Positions 1 to 8,088 are shown, counted from the stretch's first letter. The stretch: DNA of 64,000 bases from Formosa sp. Hel1_31_208 (GCF_900104785.1 NZ_LT629733.1:1644501-1708500), one strand, 5' to 3'. Made by a program: numbers and translations. Notes: generated by a model from the letters alone, not told the origin.

Positions 1-106
1 TTGATACTTCTTCAAAGCATGTGAAATCCCGTTTAGTGAGTTCATTAATTATCGACGATTTTCCAGTTCCTGGTCCGCCAGTGATGACAATTCGCTTGGT
101 ATTCAA
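1..106 (-). CDS. P-loop AAA-family ATPase, N-terminal fragment
   Basis: Only the first ~35 codons are in the window; the gene runs off the left edge. The visible N-terminus is a short beta strand followed by a Walker A loop, GGPGTGKSS, which binds nucleotide phosphate. An in-frame TAA lies about 24 bases upstream, and the only start codon between that stop and the P-loop is TTG at 106-104, giving a protein beginning MNTKRIVITGG. Small AAA-type ATPases of this shape are common next to DUF493/DUF4290 genes in flavobacteria, but the substrate is unknown. The fold call is secure; the exact start and the function are not. Confidence 0.65.
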   Translation of the reverse strand, partial: MNTKRIVITGGPGTGKSSIINELTKRDFTCFEEVS

Positions 107-170
107 TTTGGCAAGGTTTTGGTTGTAAAATTACTAATAAATAATGCAAAGTAAAATTCAAAGTAAAATG

Positions 171-178
171 TATCTTTG
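171..178 (+). promoter_or_regulatory. -7 promoter element TATCTTTG for the DUF493 gene
   Basis: TATCTTTG matches the Bacteroidota -7 consensus TAnnTTTG exactly and lies 18 bases before the ATG at 197. No TTG is found at the usual -33 distance. The element overlaps a possible upstream ATG at 176, which argues that the true start is 197. Confidence 0.6.
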
Positions 179-196
179 CATCCGAATAAAAACGTT

Positions 197-490
197 ATGA
201 GTACAGAGAAAAAATCAGAAGAATTCTATAATAAACTTAGAATACAACTATATGAGACGGCTAGTTGGCCATCAGAATATTTATATAAGTTTATCATCCC
301 AACAGATCCTGTAAAAATACATCAGATAGAAGACTTATTTAATAATTTAGGAGCTGTAATAACAACAAAAGAATCTGGTAAAGGTACCTATACAAGTATT
401 TCTGTAAATTTACAGATGAAAGATCCAGATGCTGTGATTACAAAATATAAAGAAGTAGCCATCAAAGTGGAAGGTGTAATTTCTTTATAA
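197..490 (+). CDS. DUF493 family protein
   Basis: A 97-residue protein of the DUF493 (YbeD-like) family, which has a small ferredoxin-like alpha/beta fold suggestive of a ligand-binding or regulatory role; the biochemical function is not known. The sequence has the alternating pattern FIIPTDPVKIHQIEDLF ... SVNLQMKDPDAVITKYKEVAIKVEGVISL typical of the family. An upstream in-frame ATG at 176 falls inside the -7 promoter element, so I take the ATG at 197 (MSTEKKSEEFYNKL). The gene is transcribed divergently from the ATPase fragment at the left edge. Confidence 0.8.
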   Translation: MSTEKKSEEFYNKLRIQLYETASWPSEYLYKFIIPTDPVKIHQIEDLFNNLGAVITTKESGKGTYTSISVNLQMKDPDAVITKYKEVAIKVEGVISL

Positions 491-581
491 AAAGCACTTT
501 CAATAACTATTTTTTTGTATTTTGCAAGCATATGCAGAGGTACTTCATGCATCATTTACAAATACTACACAAATATAAATT

Positions 582-1229
582 TTGATAGACGATATAGAAT
601 ACAACACAGAGCGTGAACATTTGATTATTCCTGAGTATGGAAGACATCTTCAAAAAATGGTGAATTACGCTAAAAAATTACCAACAAAGGAAGAACGCAA
701 TAAAGTGGTTAAATCCATCATTAATGTGATGGGAAATATGCAACCTCATTTACGTGATGTGCCAGATTTTCAGCATAAACTATGGGATCAGCTTTTTATA
801 ATCGCTGATTTTGAATTAGATGTAGACTCTCCATATCCAACACCTTCAAGAGAGGAGTTATACGCCCGTCCTGAACCTTTAAAATATCCTCAAAATTTCC
901 CAAAATATCGTTTTTATGGAAACAATATTAAAACGATGATTGATGTAGCTAATACTTGGGAAGAAGGTGAGCTAAAAGAAGCCTTGGTTTATACTATTGC
1001 AAATCACATGAAAAAATGTTTTCTTAATTGGAACAAGGATACTGTTGAAGATGAAGTGATTTATAATCATTTATACGAATTATCTGAGGGTAAAATTAAT
1101 TTAAAAGGAAGTGAAGAGGATCTTTCAGATGCTACGAGCTTGATGCGAAACAAAAAGAAATACACGACCAGCAATACTAAGAAAACGCATCACAAAAAAG
1201 GATCTAACCGAAATAGAAAACGCTACTAA
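582..1229 (+). CDS. DUF4290 domain-containing protein
   Basis: A 215-residue protein of the DUF4290 family, which is restricted to Bacteroidota and has no assigned function. It has a conserved N-terminal half (EYNTEREHLIIPEYGRHLQ, near residues 6-24) and a basic, low-complexity tail of about 35 residues rich in K, R, N and T. The start is TTG at 582: the in-frame codon two positions upstream is TAA, so the family-typical N-terminus can only begin here. The gap to murA is only 9 bases, so the two genes almost certainly form an operon, as commonly seen in flavobacteria. The basic tail could bind RNA or membrane phosphates, but that is a guess. Confidence 0.8.
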   Translation: MIDDIEYNTEREHLIIPEYGRHLQKMVNYAKKLPTKEERNKVVKSIINVMGNMQPHLRDVPDFQHKLWDQLFIIADFELDVDSPYPTPSREELYARPEPLKYPQNFPKYRFYGNNIKTMIDVANTWEEGELKEALVYTIANHMKKCFLNWNKDTVEDEVIYNHLYELSEGKINLKGSEEDLSDATSLMRNKKKYTTSNTKKTHHKKGSNRNRKRY

Positions 1230-1238
1230 CAACAGTTC

Positions 1239-2555
1239 ATGTCAACATTTATTATTGAAGGAGGTCACCAATTAAAAGGAAAAATTCAACCTCAAGGTGC
1301 AAAAAACGAAGCATTACAAATCTTATGTGCAGTTCTTTTAACTGCCGAAGAAATTAGAATAGATAATATTCCAGATATTATTGATGTCAATAAACTCATT
1401 GCTTTACTCAAAAAGCTTGGTGTTAAAGTGAATCATGTTGGTAAGGGCTCATATACCTTTAAAGCTGATGAGGTAAACTTAGAATATCTAGAGTCTGCAG
1501 AGTTTAAAGAAGACGGGAAAGGATTAAGAGGATCTATAATGATTGTTGGTCCATTATTGGGTCGCTTTGGAAAGGGTTATATTCCTAAACCAGGGGGAGA
1601 CAAAATTGGTAGACGTCGACTAGACACCCATTTCGAAGGGTTTATTAACCTTGGAGCTAAATTTAGATACAATAAGGAAGACCATTTTTATGGTGTTGAA
1701 GCAGATGAATTGAAAGGTGCTTTCATGCTGCTTGATGAAGCCTCAGTAACAGGAACAGCCAATATTGTAATGGCGGCTGTACTGGCCAAAGGAAAGACTA
1801 CAATTTACAATGCAGCTTGTGAACCTTATTTACAACAGCTTTGTAGAATGCTCAATAGAATGGGTGCCAAGATAAGGGGTATTGGTTCTAATATGTTGAT
1901 TATTGAAGGTGTCGCCAAACTTGATGGCACAACCCATAAGATGCTTCCTGATATGATTGAAATTGGAAGTTGGATTGGACTCGCGGCAATGACTAAAAGC
2001 GAATTAACAATTACTAATGTAAGTTGGGATGATCTTGGATTAATACCAAATGTATTTAGAAAAATAGGAATTACCGTTGAACGACAAGGTGACGATATTC
2101 ATATTCCAGCCCATAAAGACGGTTACGAAGTTCAAAGCTATATTGACGGCTCTATTTTAACCGTTTCTGATGCACCTTGGCCTGGATTTACTCCAGATCT
2201 ATTGAGTATTGTTTTAGTGGTGCTAACGCAGGCGAGAGGAAGTGCATTAGTGCACCAAAAAATGTTTGAAAGCCGTTTATTCTTTGTGGATAAACTAATT
2301 GATATGGGCGCTAAGATCATACTTTGTGATCCTCATCGTGCTACTGTGATCGGACATGACTTCAAATCGCAATTAAAAGCAACAACAATGACCTCGCCCG
2401 ATATTAGAGCTGGTGTCTCATTATTAATTGCTGCTCTTTCAGCCAAAGGCACGTCTACAATTCATAATATTGAGCAAATAGACAGAGGGTACGAAAATAT
2501 CGATGAGCGTTTAAGAGCTATTGGTGCTAAAATTACTAGAGTTGAAGGGAATTAA
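1239..2555 (+). CDS. murA: UDP-N-acetylglucosamine 1-carboxyvinyltransferase
   Basis: Cytoplasmic enzyme of the first committed step of peptidoglycan synthesis: it transfers the enolpyruvyl group of PEP to UDP-GlcNAc. At 438 residues it has the family's usual length and its two inside-out alpha/beta domains, with the N-terminal GAKNEAL motif that places the UDP-sugar. In the mobile loop, where most bacteria have the fosfomycin-reactive cysteine (Cys115 in E. coli), this protein reads KPGGDKIGRRR. Asp121 (codon 1599-1601) therefore replaces the cysteine, which predicts intrinsic fosfomycin resistance, as known for Asp-type MurA. It is cotranscribed with the DUF4290 gene and ends just before a bidirectional terminator. 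Confidence 0.97.
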   Translation: MSTFIIEGGHQLKGKIQPQGAKNEALQILCAVLLTAEEIRIDNIPDIIDVNKLIALLKKLGVKVNHVGKGSYTFKADEVNLEYLESAEFKEDGKGLRGSIMIVGPLLGRFGKGYIPKPGGDKIGRRRLDTHFEGFINLGAKFRYNKEDHFYGVEADELKGAFMLLDEASVTGTANIVMAAVLAKGKTTIYNAACEPYLQQLCRMLNRMGAKIRGIGSNMLIIEGVAKLDGTTHKMLPDMIEIGSWIGLAAMTKSELTITNVSWDDLGLIPNVFRKIGITVERQGDDIHIPAHKDGYEVQSYIDGSILTVSDAPWPGFTPDLLSIVLVVLTQARGSALVHQKMFESRLFFVDKLIDMGAKIILCDPHRATVIGHDFKSQLKATTMTSPDIRAGVSLLIAALSAKGTSTIHNIEQIDRGYENIDERLRAIGAKITRVEGN

Positions 2556-2581
2556 CCTATTTTCGGAATTATAATACAAAA

Positions 2582-2601
2582 AGCCTCGAACTATCGAGGC
2601 T
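2582..2601. terminator. Bidirectional terminator between murA and phrB
   Basis: An 8-bp perfect stem (agcctcga / tcgaggct, loop acta) is flanked by an A-tract on the left and a T-tract on the right. It can therefore end transcription of murA on the plus strand and of the photolyase operon on the minus strand. Confidence 0.85.
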
Positions 2602-2620
2602 TTTTTACATTGTAGCAGTT

Positions 2621-3925
2621 TTAACTTACAGCTTCTTTATATGTTTTGAGACAACGTTCTCTTGCCATTTTATGGTCAACTATAGGTTGAGGGTAGGTGA
2701 GTTCTTGATATTCAGGAACCCACTTTTTAATATACTCATGGTCTTTATCAAATTTCTGTATTTGAGATGTTGGATTGAAAATTCTGAAATATGGTGCTGC
2801 ATCCACTCCCGAACCGGCAATCCATTGCCAATTCCCAACATTACTCGCCATTTCATAATCATGTAATTTTTCAGCAAAATAAGCTTCGCCCCAACGCCAA
2901 TCTATAAGTAAATGTTTACACAAAAAGCTACCAACTAACATCCGAACTCGATTATGCATAAAACCTGTTGTGTTAAGCTCTCGCATTCCGGCATCTACTA
3001 GTGGATATCCAGTATTACCTTCACACCAGTGCTTAAATTCATCTTCATTGTTACGCCATTCTATACGATCGTATTTAGATTTAAAAGACTTGTCTTTGGT
3101 ATGCGGATAATGCCATAATATTTGCATAAAAAACTCTCTCCATATAAGTTCTTGCCAGAAGATTTCGTTCTCTTCAGCAATTGCCTTTTTTATCATTTTA
3201 CGCACACTTACGGTTCCGAAACGTAAATGTGGACCAAGTTTAGAAGTGGCATCAAGGGCCGGATAATTGCGTTTAGTCTCATAGTTTTGAATGAGACTAG
3301 GTGTTACGGTATACCCAGTAATAGATTGTTGTGATCTCTCAAACCCGATATCTTCCAGACTTAAATTGGGGAGTTTTAAGTCTTTTACTGTTTGGTCTAA
3401 GAAGGAGTGGGAATTCAAAATCTTCAGATTGTAAGTTTTAAATTTTTCCTTCCAAGTTCTCATGAAAGGGGTATAGACAACATAAGGATTACCATCTTTT
3501 TTAACCACTTCATCTTTTTCAAATATCACCTGATCTTTGAAGGTATTAAATGTAATCCCATGATTTGATAAGAAGGTACTTATTTCGGTGTCACGTTTTA
3601 TGGCATAAGGTTCATAATCATGATTTGTATAGACGGCTTTAATCTCATAGTCTGTTATGAGCTGCTTATAAATATCTAAGGGCTTTCCGTGATACATGCC
3701 AATACTACTGTTGTATTCATTCTGTAGATGAGAACGCATGTGTTGCAGTGTATCGTGAATAAAGGTAACACGTGCATCTGTTTTTGGTAGTTTATTTAGA
3801 ATTTCAGAATCAAATATAAAAATGGGTAATACCGGATGATCATTAGTTAAAGCTTTATATAATCCTACATTATCATCGAGTCGTAAATCACGTCTGAACC
3901 AAAAAATACTAACAGGTTTTTTCAT
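2621..3925 (-). CDS. phrB: CPD-type deoxyribodipyrimidine photolyase
   Basis: A 434-residue class I cryptochrome/photolyase-family flavoenzyme that uses FADH- and blue/near-UV light to split cyclobutane pyrimidine dimers. Residues ~4-130 form the Rossmann-like antenna domain (FWFRRDLRLDDN). The C-terminal helical FAD domain has ELIWREFFMQ (dimer-binding tryptophan), GYPLVDAGMRELN, HNRVRM, DWRWGE, and GNWQWIAGSGVDAAPYFRIFNP with the tryptophans of the electron-transfer chain. All the usual photolyase landmarks are present, so repair activity rather than a pure signalling role is likely. It is the last gene of the downstream light-island operon, following SRPBCC and TspO genes. The folE gene in the same operon could feed a folate antenna. 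Confidence 0.95.
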   Translation of the reverse strand: MKKPVSIFWFRRDLRLDDNVGLYKALTNDHPVLPIFIFDSEILNKLPKTDARVTFIHDTLQHMRSHLQNEYNSSIGMYHGKPLDIYKQLITDYEIKAVYTNHDYEPYAIKRDTEISTFLSNHGITFNTFKDQVIFEKDEVVKKDGNPYVVYTPFMRTWKEKFKTYNLKILNSHSFLDQTVKDLKLPNLSLEDIGFERSQQSITGYTVTPSLIQNYETKRNYPALDATSKLGPHLRFGTVSVRKMIKKAIAEENEIFWQELIWREFFMQILWHYPHTKDKSFKSKYDRIEWRNNEDEFKHWCEGNTGYPLVDAGMRELNTTGFMHNRVRMLVGSFLCKHLLIDWRWGEAYFAEKLHDYEMASNVGNWQWIAGSGVDAAPYFRIFNPTSQIQKFDKDHEYIKKWVPEYQELTYPQPIVDHKMARERCLKTYKEAVS

Positions 3926-3940
3926 TAAAATGGTATTAAT

Positions 3941-4408
3941 TTAAGAATTGTAGGTTCCAAATAGTTCTTGTAATTTCTGGGTTCGATAATTAAAAATCTC
4001 ATCCAATTTTGGCTGAACCAAAATAGGGTGAAAAAGTTGTCCAAGAACACCAAAAGGGACTTTGTAATCAATAATGTCTTCCATTTCTACACCGCCATCT
4101 ATTTCATTAATGAAGTGTTTGTGATGCCATAAGGCATAGGGGCCATAGCGCTGTTCATCAACGAAGTAATGTTTGTGTTCAACATGAGTGATTTCCGTTA
4201 CCCATTTGGTTTTTATTCCTAAAATTGGAGTTACAATATATTGAATAATCTGTCCTGCATACATGGGTCTGTCGGCACCTGATAAAATATTAAAACTCAT
4301 ATAATCAGGTGTAATGGTCTTTAGGTTTTTTGGATCTGATAAAAACGCCCAAGCCGCATCCATTGTAATTGGTAAATTTTGCTTTTTGTGCAGTCGATAT
4401 ATTTTCAT
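3941..4408 (-). CDS. SRPBCC (START-like) family protein
   Basis: A 155-residue single-domain protein of the SRPBCC/polyketide-cyclase-like fold, a helix-grip cavity that binds hydrophobic ligands. The conserved face includes AWAFLSDPKNLKTITPDYMSF near residues 19-39 and HYFVDEQRYGPYALWHHKH near residues 80-98. Proteins of this subgroup (ligand-binding SRPBCC) are frequent beside photolyases and TspO in light-induced gene clusters, but the ligand is unknown. Here it lies 15 bases upstream of the phrB start in the same operon. No signal peptide is seen, so it is probably cytoplasmic. Confidence 0.8.
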   Translation of the reverse strand: MKIYRLHKKQNLPITMDAAWAFLSDPKNLKTITPDYMSFNILSGADRPMYAGQIIQYIVTPILGIKTKWVTEITHVEHKHYFVDEQRYGPYALWHHKHFINEIDGGVEMEDIIDYKVPFGVLGQLFHPILVQPKLDEIFNYRTQKLQELFGTYNS

Positions 4409-4429
4409 AATGTTGAGATGGAAATAGGA

Positions 4430-4891
4430 TTAATTATACATATAAATATAAAGATTTAAGGAAGTCGCAATACATAACCAAGCCAAATAAGGGAGAATGA
4501 GTATTGATTTACCTTTTAAATCTTGTACATAAGTGGTGAAAAAAGCGGTCACTATAATCAGTAAAAGCACTAGATTAATTAGACCTGCTGAGATGAAGTG
4601 CTGATTAAAAAACACGAAATTCCAACTGATGTTAAGCACGAATTGAACAATAAATAGTTTCAATACTTTATGTGTGGGTCTCTTTAGGTATAAAAAGCCC
4701 ATATAAGCTGAAAAACAAAGCATTACAGTTGTCCAAGCTGAGCCAAAGACCCAGCCTTCGGGTGTCCATGGTGCTTTCTCTAGTCCTTGATACCAACTAT
4801 CCATTGCGCCATCTGCCATAAGCCATGTGCCAATTCCTAGGGCACCAAAGTTGATGATAAGGAATATGATAAATGACTTCAAGAATTTCAT
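4430..4891 (-). CDS. tspO: TspO/MBR-family tryptophan-rich sensory protein
   Basis: A 153-residue inner-membrane protein with five predicted transmembrane helices. TspO proteins bind porphyrins and related tetrapyrroles and modulate the response to light and oxygen. Family signatures are the segment WYQGLEKAPWTPEGWVFGSAWTT (residues ~33-55) and the helix with NISWNFVFFNQH (residues ~88-99). It sits in the photolyase operon between the SRPBCC gene and a Lacal_2735 gene. A role in limiting porphyrin photosensitisation would fit this context; that role is inferred. Confidence 0.92.
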   Translation of the reverse strand: MKFLKSFIIFLIINFGALGIGTWLMADGAMDSWYQGLEKAPWTPEGWVFGSAWTTVMLCFSAYMGFLYLKRPTHKVLKLFIVQFVLNISWNFVFFNQHFISAGLINLVLLLIIVTAFFTTYVQDLKGKSILILPYLAWLCIATSLNLYIYMYN

Positions 4892-4897
4892 TACAAA

Positions 4898-5065
4898 TTA
4901 CTTTTGTAGCTGCTCTATTTGTTCTAATATTTTTTGAGCTTCAGCATACTTTTTGTCGCTTTCAGCTCTATTTGTTGTAGAAAGACCATGCCAGTCTTTC
5001 ATGAATTTTTCGTATTTCTTCTGAAGTTTATCAATTTCAGAAGTCTTTTTGAATAGTCCGAACAT
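4898..5065 (-). CDS. Lacal_2735 family small protein
   Basis: A 55-residue ORF read as MFGLFKKTSEIDKLQKKYEK followed by a helical, charged stretch ending EQIEQLQK. It matches my recollection of the short flavobacterial family named Lacal_2735, whose N-terminus is MFGLFKKxSE and which carries a STTNRxxSDK motif. Function is unknown. The composition predicts one long amphipathic helix or coiled coil with no membrane segment. It lies between glutathione peroxidase and tspO with gaps of 6 bases on each side, so it is cotranscribed with them. Confidence 0.8.
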   Translation of the reverse strand: MFGLFKKTSEIDKLQKKYEKFMKDWHGLSTTNRAESDKKYAEAQKILEQIEQLQK

Positions 5066-5071
5066 AATTAT

Positions 5072-5611
5072 TTATTTTAGATGTTTCGTGATTTTTGAAC
5101 TGGTTGGCGAGGTCATAGAGAAATAATAATCTATAAGTTCACCCTCTGGATTCACTAAGTATTTTTGGAAATTCCATTTCACACTCGAATCTTTCATACC
5201 GTTTTTCTGTTTTTTAGTCAACCATGCATACAAGGCGTGTTGATTTGTTCCTTTAACATCAATTTTTTCTGTGATAGGAAATGTCACACCGTAATTAATT
5301 TCACAAAATGTTTCGATCGTCTTAGAATCTCCTGGTTCTTGATTTCCAAATTGGTTACAAGGTACACCAACTACCACGAGTTTATCATGATATTTATCAG
5401 CCAATGCTTGTAACTCTTTATATTGAGGTGTAAAGCCGCATTTTGACGCCACATTAACAAACAAAATATATTTCCCCTTAAATTTTGAAAGTTCTAAAGG
5501 CTTACCGTTAAGTGTATTTATTTTGATATCGTACATATCGGTTTTGTTTATGGGTTGAGACCTTGTGCTTTTCGAAAATAATGTCCCTAGAAATAGTTTA
5601 AATGGATTCAT
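5072..5611 (-). CDS. Glutathione peroxidase family (Cys-type peroxidase)
   Basis: A 179-residue thioredoxin-fold peroxidase that reduces peroxides. The active site NVASKCGFTPQY has Cys where animal enzymes have selenocysteine. Further family motifs are the NQFGxQEPG segment with the catalytic Gln and WNFQKYLVNPEG with the catalytic Trp/Asn. Cys-type bacterial members usually use thioredoxin rather than glutathione as reductant. An N-terminal extension of about 25 residues precedes the domain; it is weakly hydrophobic and not a clear signal peptide. The gene is 2 bases downstream of an SDR gene in the photolyase operon, consistent with protection from photo-oxidative stress. Confidence 0.92.
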   Translation of the reverse strand: MNPFKLFLGTLFSKSTRSQPINKTDMYDIKINTLNGKPLELSKFKGKYILFVNVASKCGFTPQYKELQALADKYHDKLVVVGVPCNQFGNQEPGDSKTIETFCEINYGVTFPITEKIDVKGTNQHALYAWLTKKQKNGMKDSSVKWNFQKYLVNPEGELIDYYFSMTSPTSSKITKHLK

Positions 5612-5613
5612 AG

Positions 5614-6297
5614 TTAAATTTTGAAACTTACAATTCCGCAGTCCATTTCAAATACCTGACCTGAAATTGAACTGGACTTCTCAGACAATAAGAATTCGGC
5701 CATCCCAGCGACATCCTCAGGTTGTAGAAATTTCTTCATCGGATGACGTTCTGTTATGTTTTCAATCATTTTATCATTTCTCAGAAGTTTTGAAGCTAAA
5801 TCGGTGTTGGTTACTGTTGGCGCAATGGCATTAATTCTTAGCGTTGTGGCCAACTCAGCACCTAATGATTTCACAAGACCTTCAACTCCCGATTTTGCTG
5901 CTGCTATACTTGCGTGAAAAGGCATGCCTAATTTTGCTGCAACAGTACTAAACAAAACAATAGATGGATCATTTCCGTTTTTAATGACACTCAAGTATTT
6001 TTGGATCGCTTTTACAGCACCAATAACGTTAATTTCATAATCTAATCTGAAATCCTCTAAGCTAAAACGTCCTATCGGTTTTAAATTGATGCTTCCAGGA
6101 CAATACACTAATCCGTCTGCTGCGTCAATATCTGGTAATTCATCAACCAGAATGTCACAATCATAATGCGTTAAATTTGCGTGCGCCTGTTTCGGAGGTG
6201 TTCGACTTAGGTTAATCACGTTATGATGCTCTAGTAAAGTGCTTAAAATAGCGTTGCCAATACCTTTGCTACCACCAATAATGATATATGTTTTCAT
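5614..6297 (-). CDS. SDR-family oxidoreductase lacking the catalytic tyrosine
   Basis: A 227-residue Rossmann-fold short-chain dehydrogenase-like protein. The N-terminal nucleotide-binding motif is GGSKGIG (residues ~7-13). The position of the YxxxK active site reads SIAAAKSGVEG, so the lysine is present but isoleucine (codon ATA) stands where the catalytic tyrosine should be. The start is set at the ATG at 6297, because the 12 residues before it are not SDR-like. SDRs with this altered motif occur, as far as I recall, in photolyase clusters of other bacteria, so the change may be a clade trait. The substrate is unknown; it could be a binding protein or a reductase using another proton donor. 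Confidence 0.85.
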   Translation of the reverse strand: MKTYIIIGGSKGIGNAILSTLLEHHNVINLSRTPPKQAHANLTHYDCDILVDELPDIDAADGLVYCPGSINLKPIGRFSLEDFRLDYEINVIGAVKAIQKYLSVIKNGNDPSIVLFSTVAAKLGMPFHASIAAAKSGVEGLVKSLGAELATTLRINAIAPTVTNTDLASKLLRNDKMIENITERHPMKKFLQPEDVAGMAEFLLSEKSSSISGQVFEMDCGIVSFKI

Positions 6298-6382
6298 GTT
6301 ATTTGTTTTATATAAAGAGCGCAATAGACACACGTTAATTCACGTTATCTACTACGCTCAATACTATTAAATGTGGTTAAGT

Positions 6383-6607
6383 TTATGCCGTTAAAGGGGC
6401 ACCTTTTAAACGTTTTTCAACTTTTCTTTTTATTGCTGTAAGACGTTTCATGATATCCATGATTTGTTGGTCTTTACGCTCTTTATAGATTTGATTTAAA
6501 TCTAAAATTAATGCTTTGGCTTCACGCGAAATTTTAACGCGATCACTAGTTGATAAAGAACGCATTTTTCTTTGTTCGAATTCTAATGCTTTATTTATTA
6601 AATCCAT
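6383..6607 (-). CDS. Small basic helical protein of the photolyase operon
   Basis: A 74-residue, highly charged and mostly helical protein (MDLINKALEFEQRKM ... KRKVEKRLKGAPLTA) with no cysteines, membrane segment or signal peptide. I do not recognise a named domain. It lies four bases downstream of folE and is in the operon orientation, separated from the SDR start by about 85 bases. Its position between folE and an SDR in a photolyase operon suggests a light-response role, but nothing in the sequence shows one. Confidence 0.7.
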   Translation of the reverse strand: MDLINKALEFEQRKMRSLSTSDRVKISREAKALILDLNQIYKERKDQQIMDIMKRLTAIKRKVEKRLKGAPLTA

Positions 6608-6611
6608 AATT

Positions 6612-7307
6612 TTAATTATTTATGTAGTTGTGTAATTCCGTAATTTTTTCTGGTCTATTAAATTGTCCACCGTAATATGTAGTCACTGTTGCAGAGGTAT
6701 CATCTTTAATTCCCCTTGAAGATACACAAAGATGTTTGGCATCAATAATAACAGCAATATCTTCCGTGTTTAAAATAGCTTTCAGCTCTTCAGCAATTTG
6801 ATTAGTTAAACGTTCTTGCACCTGTGGACGCTTAGCGTAATATTGCACAATTCGATTTAACTTTGATAATCCAATCACCTTTCCTGAAGAAATATAAGCC
6901 ACATGAGCTTTTCCTATGATTGGAACAAAATGATGTTCACAATTGGAATAAAAGGTGATATTTTTTTCCACAAGCATTTGATTGTATTGATACTTGTTAT
7001 CAAACAGTGCTACTTTGGGCTTATTTGCTGGATTCAATCCTGAGAAAATCTCGTCAATATACATTTTCGCAACACGTTTTGGTGTGCCTTTAAGGGAATC
7101 ATCAGTCAAATCTAATCCCATGACATCCATAATCTCTTCAAATAAAATTGCTATGCGCTCTTTCTTTTCTTCATCACTTAGTTTAAAAGCATCTGCCTTC
7201 ATTGGTGTTTTAAGACCAGTATATAAGTGATCATCTCCAATTTCAGAAACTGAAAAATCGTTTAATTGGTGATTATTAGTTGTGATGTCTAAAGTGTTTG
7301 TACTCAT
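6612..7307 (-). CDS. folE: GTP cyclohydrolase I
   Basis: A 231-residue enzyme that converts GTP to 7,8-dihydroneopterin triphosphate, the first step of tetrahydrofolate (and other pterin) synthesis. The zinc and active-site motifs are all present: CEHHFVPIIGKAHVAY, IGLSKLNRIVQYYAKRPQVQERL and HLCVSSRGIKDDTSATVTTYYGG. The first ~45 residues are a poorly conserved extension. Finding folE inside a photolyase operon is informative: methenyltetrahydrofolate is the common antenna chromophore of photolyases and CRY-DASH, so this copy may supply extra folate when photolyases are induced. That link is inferred from context. Confidence 0.96.
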   Translation of the reverse strand: MSTNTLDITTNNHQLNDFSVSEIGDDHLYTGLKTPMKADAFKLSDEEKKERIAILFEEIMDVMGLDLTDDSLKGTPKRVAKMYIDEIFSGLNPANKPKVALFDNKYQYNQMLVEKNITFYSNCEHHFVPIIGKAHVAYISSGKVIGLSKLNRIVQYYAKRPQVQERLTNQIAEELKAILNTEDIAVIIDAKHLCVSSRGIKDDTSATVTTYYGGQFNRPEKITELHNYINN

Positions 7308-7361
7308 TTTTAGTCTTTTTAGTGTGCTGTCTCAGGAACTCATCTCCATGAACAAAGCACG

Positions 7362-7634
7362 TTATCGTTTTGATATTGAGTTGTGGGTAATTTGTTTTTG
7401 TCTTGAACATTTAAATCTACCCTCAGCAAATGTTCGTAATTTCTCGTGTTTTGTTTTTCGTCCTTGAACTCTTTTTCGCCACATTTTGAAACTTTTAGGT
7501 TTCATTTCTTTTCGCATGAGTTCAATGACCTCTTGTTCTTTTAATCCAAATTGAAATTTGATGGCGTCAAATGTGGTTCTGTCTTCCCAGGCCATTTCTA
7601 TTACTCTATCTGTCGCTCTAGTATCTAATTCCAT
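7362..7634 (-). CDS. TIGR03643/DUF2805 family protein
   Basis: A 90-residue basic protein of the TIGR03643 (DUF2805) family. Its N-terminal half, with VIEMAWEDRTTFDAIKFQFGLKEQEVIELMRKEM, looks like a helix-turn-helix of the sigma-factor/transposase type. The following segment SFKMWRKRVQGRKTKHE is conserved and strongly basic. This family is repeatedly found next to photolyases in both Bacteroidota and Proteobacteria. Nucleic-acid binding is plausible from the fold and charge but unproven. It is 3 bases downstream of the first gene of the operon. Confidence 0.85.
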   Translation of the reverse strand: MELDTRATDRVIEMAWEDRTTFDAIKFQFGLKEQEVIELMRKEMKPKSFKMWRKRVQGRKTKHEKLRTFAEGRFKCSRQKQITHNSISKR

Positions 7635-7637
7635 ACA

Positions 7638-8066
7638 TTACAAATACTGAAAATTAAACCGTTCATCATAAATTACTTTTGTGTTTAGTAATTTATTGAG
7701 GAAACTTTTATTCTCCTTGAACGTCTTATTGTTTTTAAATTGAACATATTTTCCTTGCGCATGAATGCTTGCACCATTGGTTTTGTAAATGACCAACTGA
7801 TAATTAGGAATGATCCAAGTAAAATTTTTGAGTCCTTTGTTGATATACATAATGATTCCGCCTGGACGCATTTCAATATTCGCATAGTTAATGTCTGCAA
7901 CACTATTCATGTACTGCTTCAGATTTGGACTTACATCTTCAATAATCATACGTTTTGAACCAATACCGCCCATTTTAAAAGATTCTATGAATGAATATGG
8001 CTTACCCACCAAATCATTAATAATGTTTTTGTGTTCTTTATTTGTATACGTTGAATCTAAAATCAT
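7638..8066 (-). CDS. Hypothetical protein, first gene of the downstream light operon
   Basis: A 142-residue soluble protein with alternating short strands (VGKPYSFIESF, IGSKRMIIEDV, NIEMRPGGIIMYINKGL, WIIPNYQLVIYKTNGASIHAQGKYVQF). I do not recognise the family; the pattern is compatible with a small beta-sandwich or PH-like domain. There are no membrane helices and no signal peptide. It is the promoter-proximal gene of the operon that ends with phrB: the conserved 52-bp operator element and its -7 box lie 23-74 bases upstream of the ATG. This makes it the gene most directly exposed to whatever regulator controls the island. Confidence 0.75.
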   Translation of the reverse strand: MILDSTYTNKEHKNIINDLVGKPYSFIESFKMGGIGSKRMIIEDVSPNLKQYMNSVADINYANIEMRPGGIIMYINKGLKNFTWIIPNYQLVIYKTNGASIHAQGKYVQFKNNKTFKENKSFLNKLLNTKVIYDERFNFQYL

Positions 8067-8088
8067 GTCTTTTTCTTTCTTGACATTT

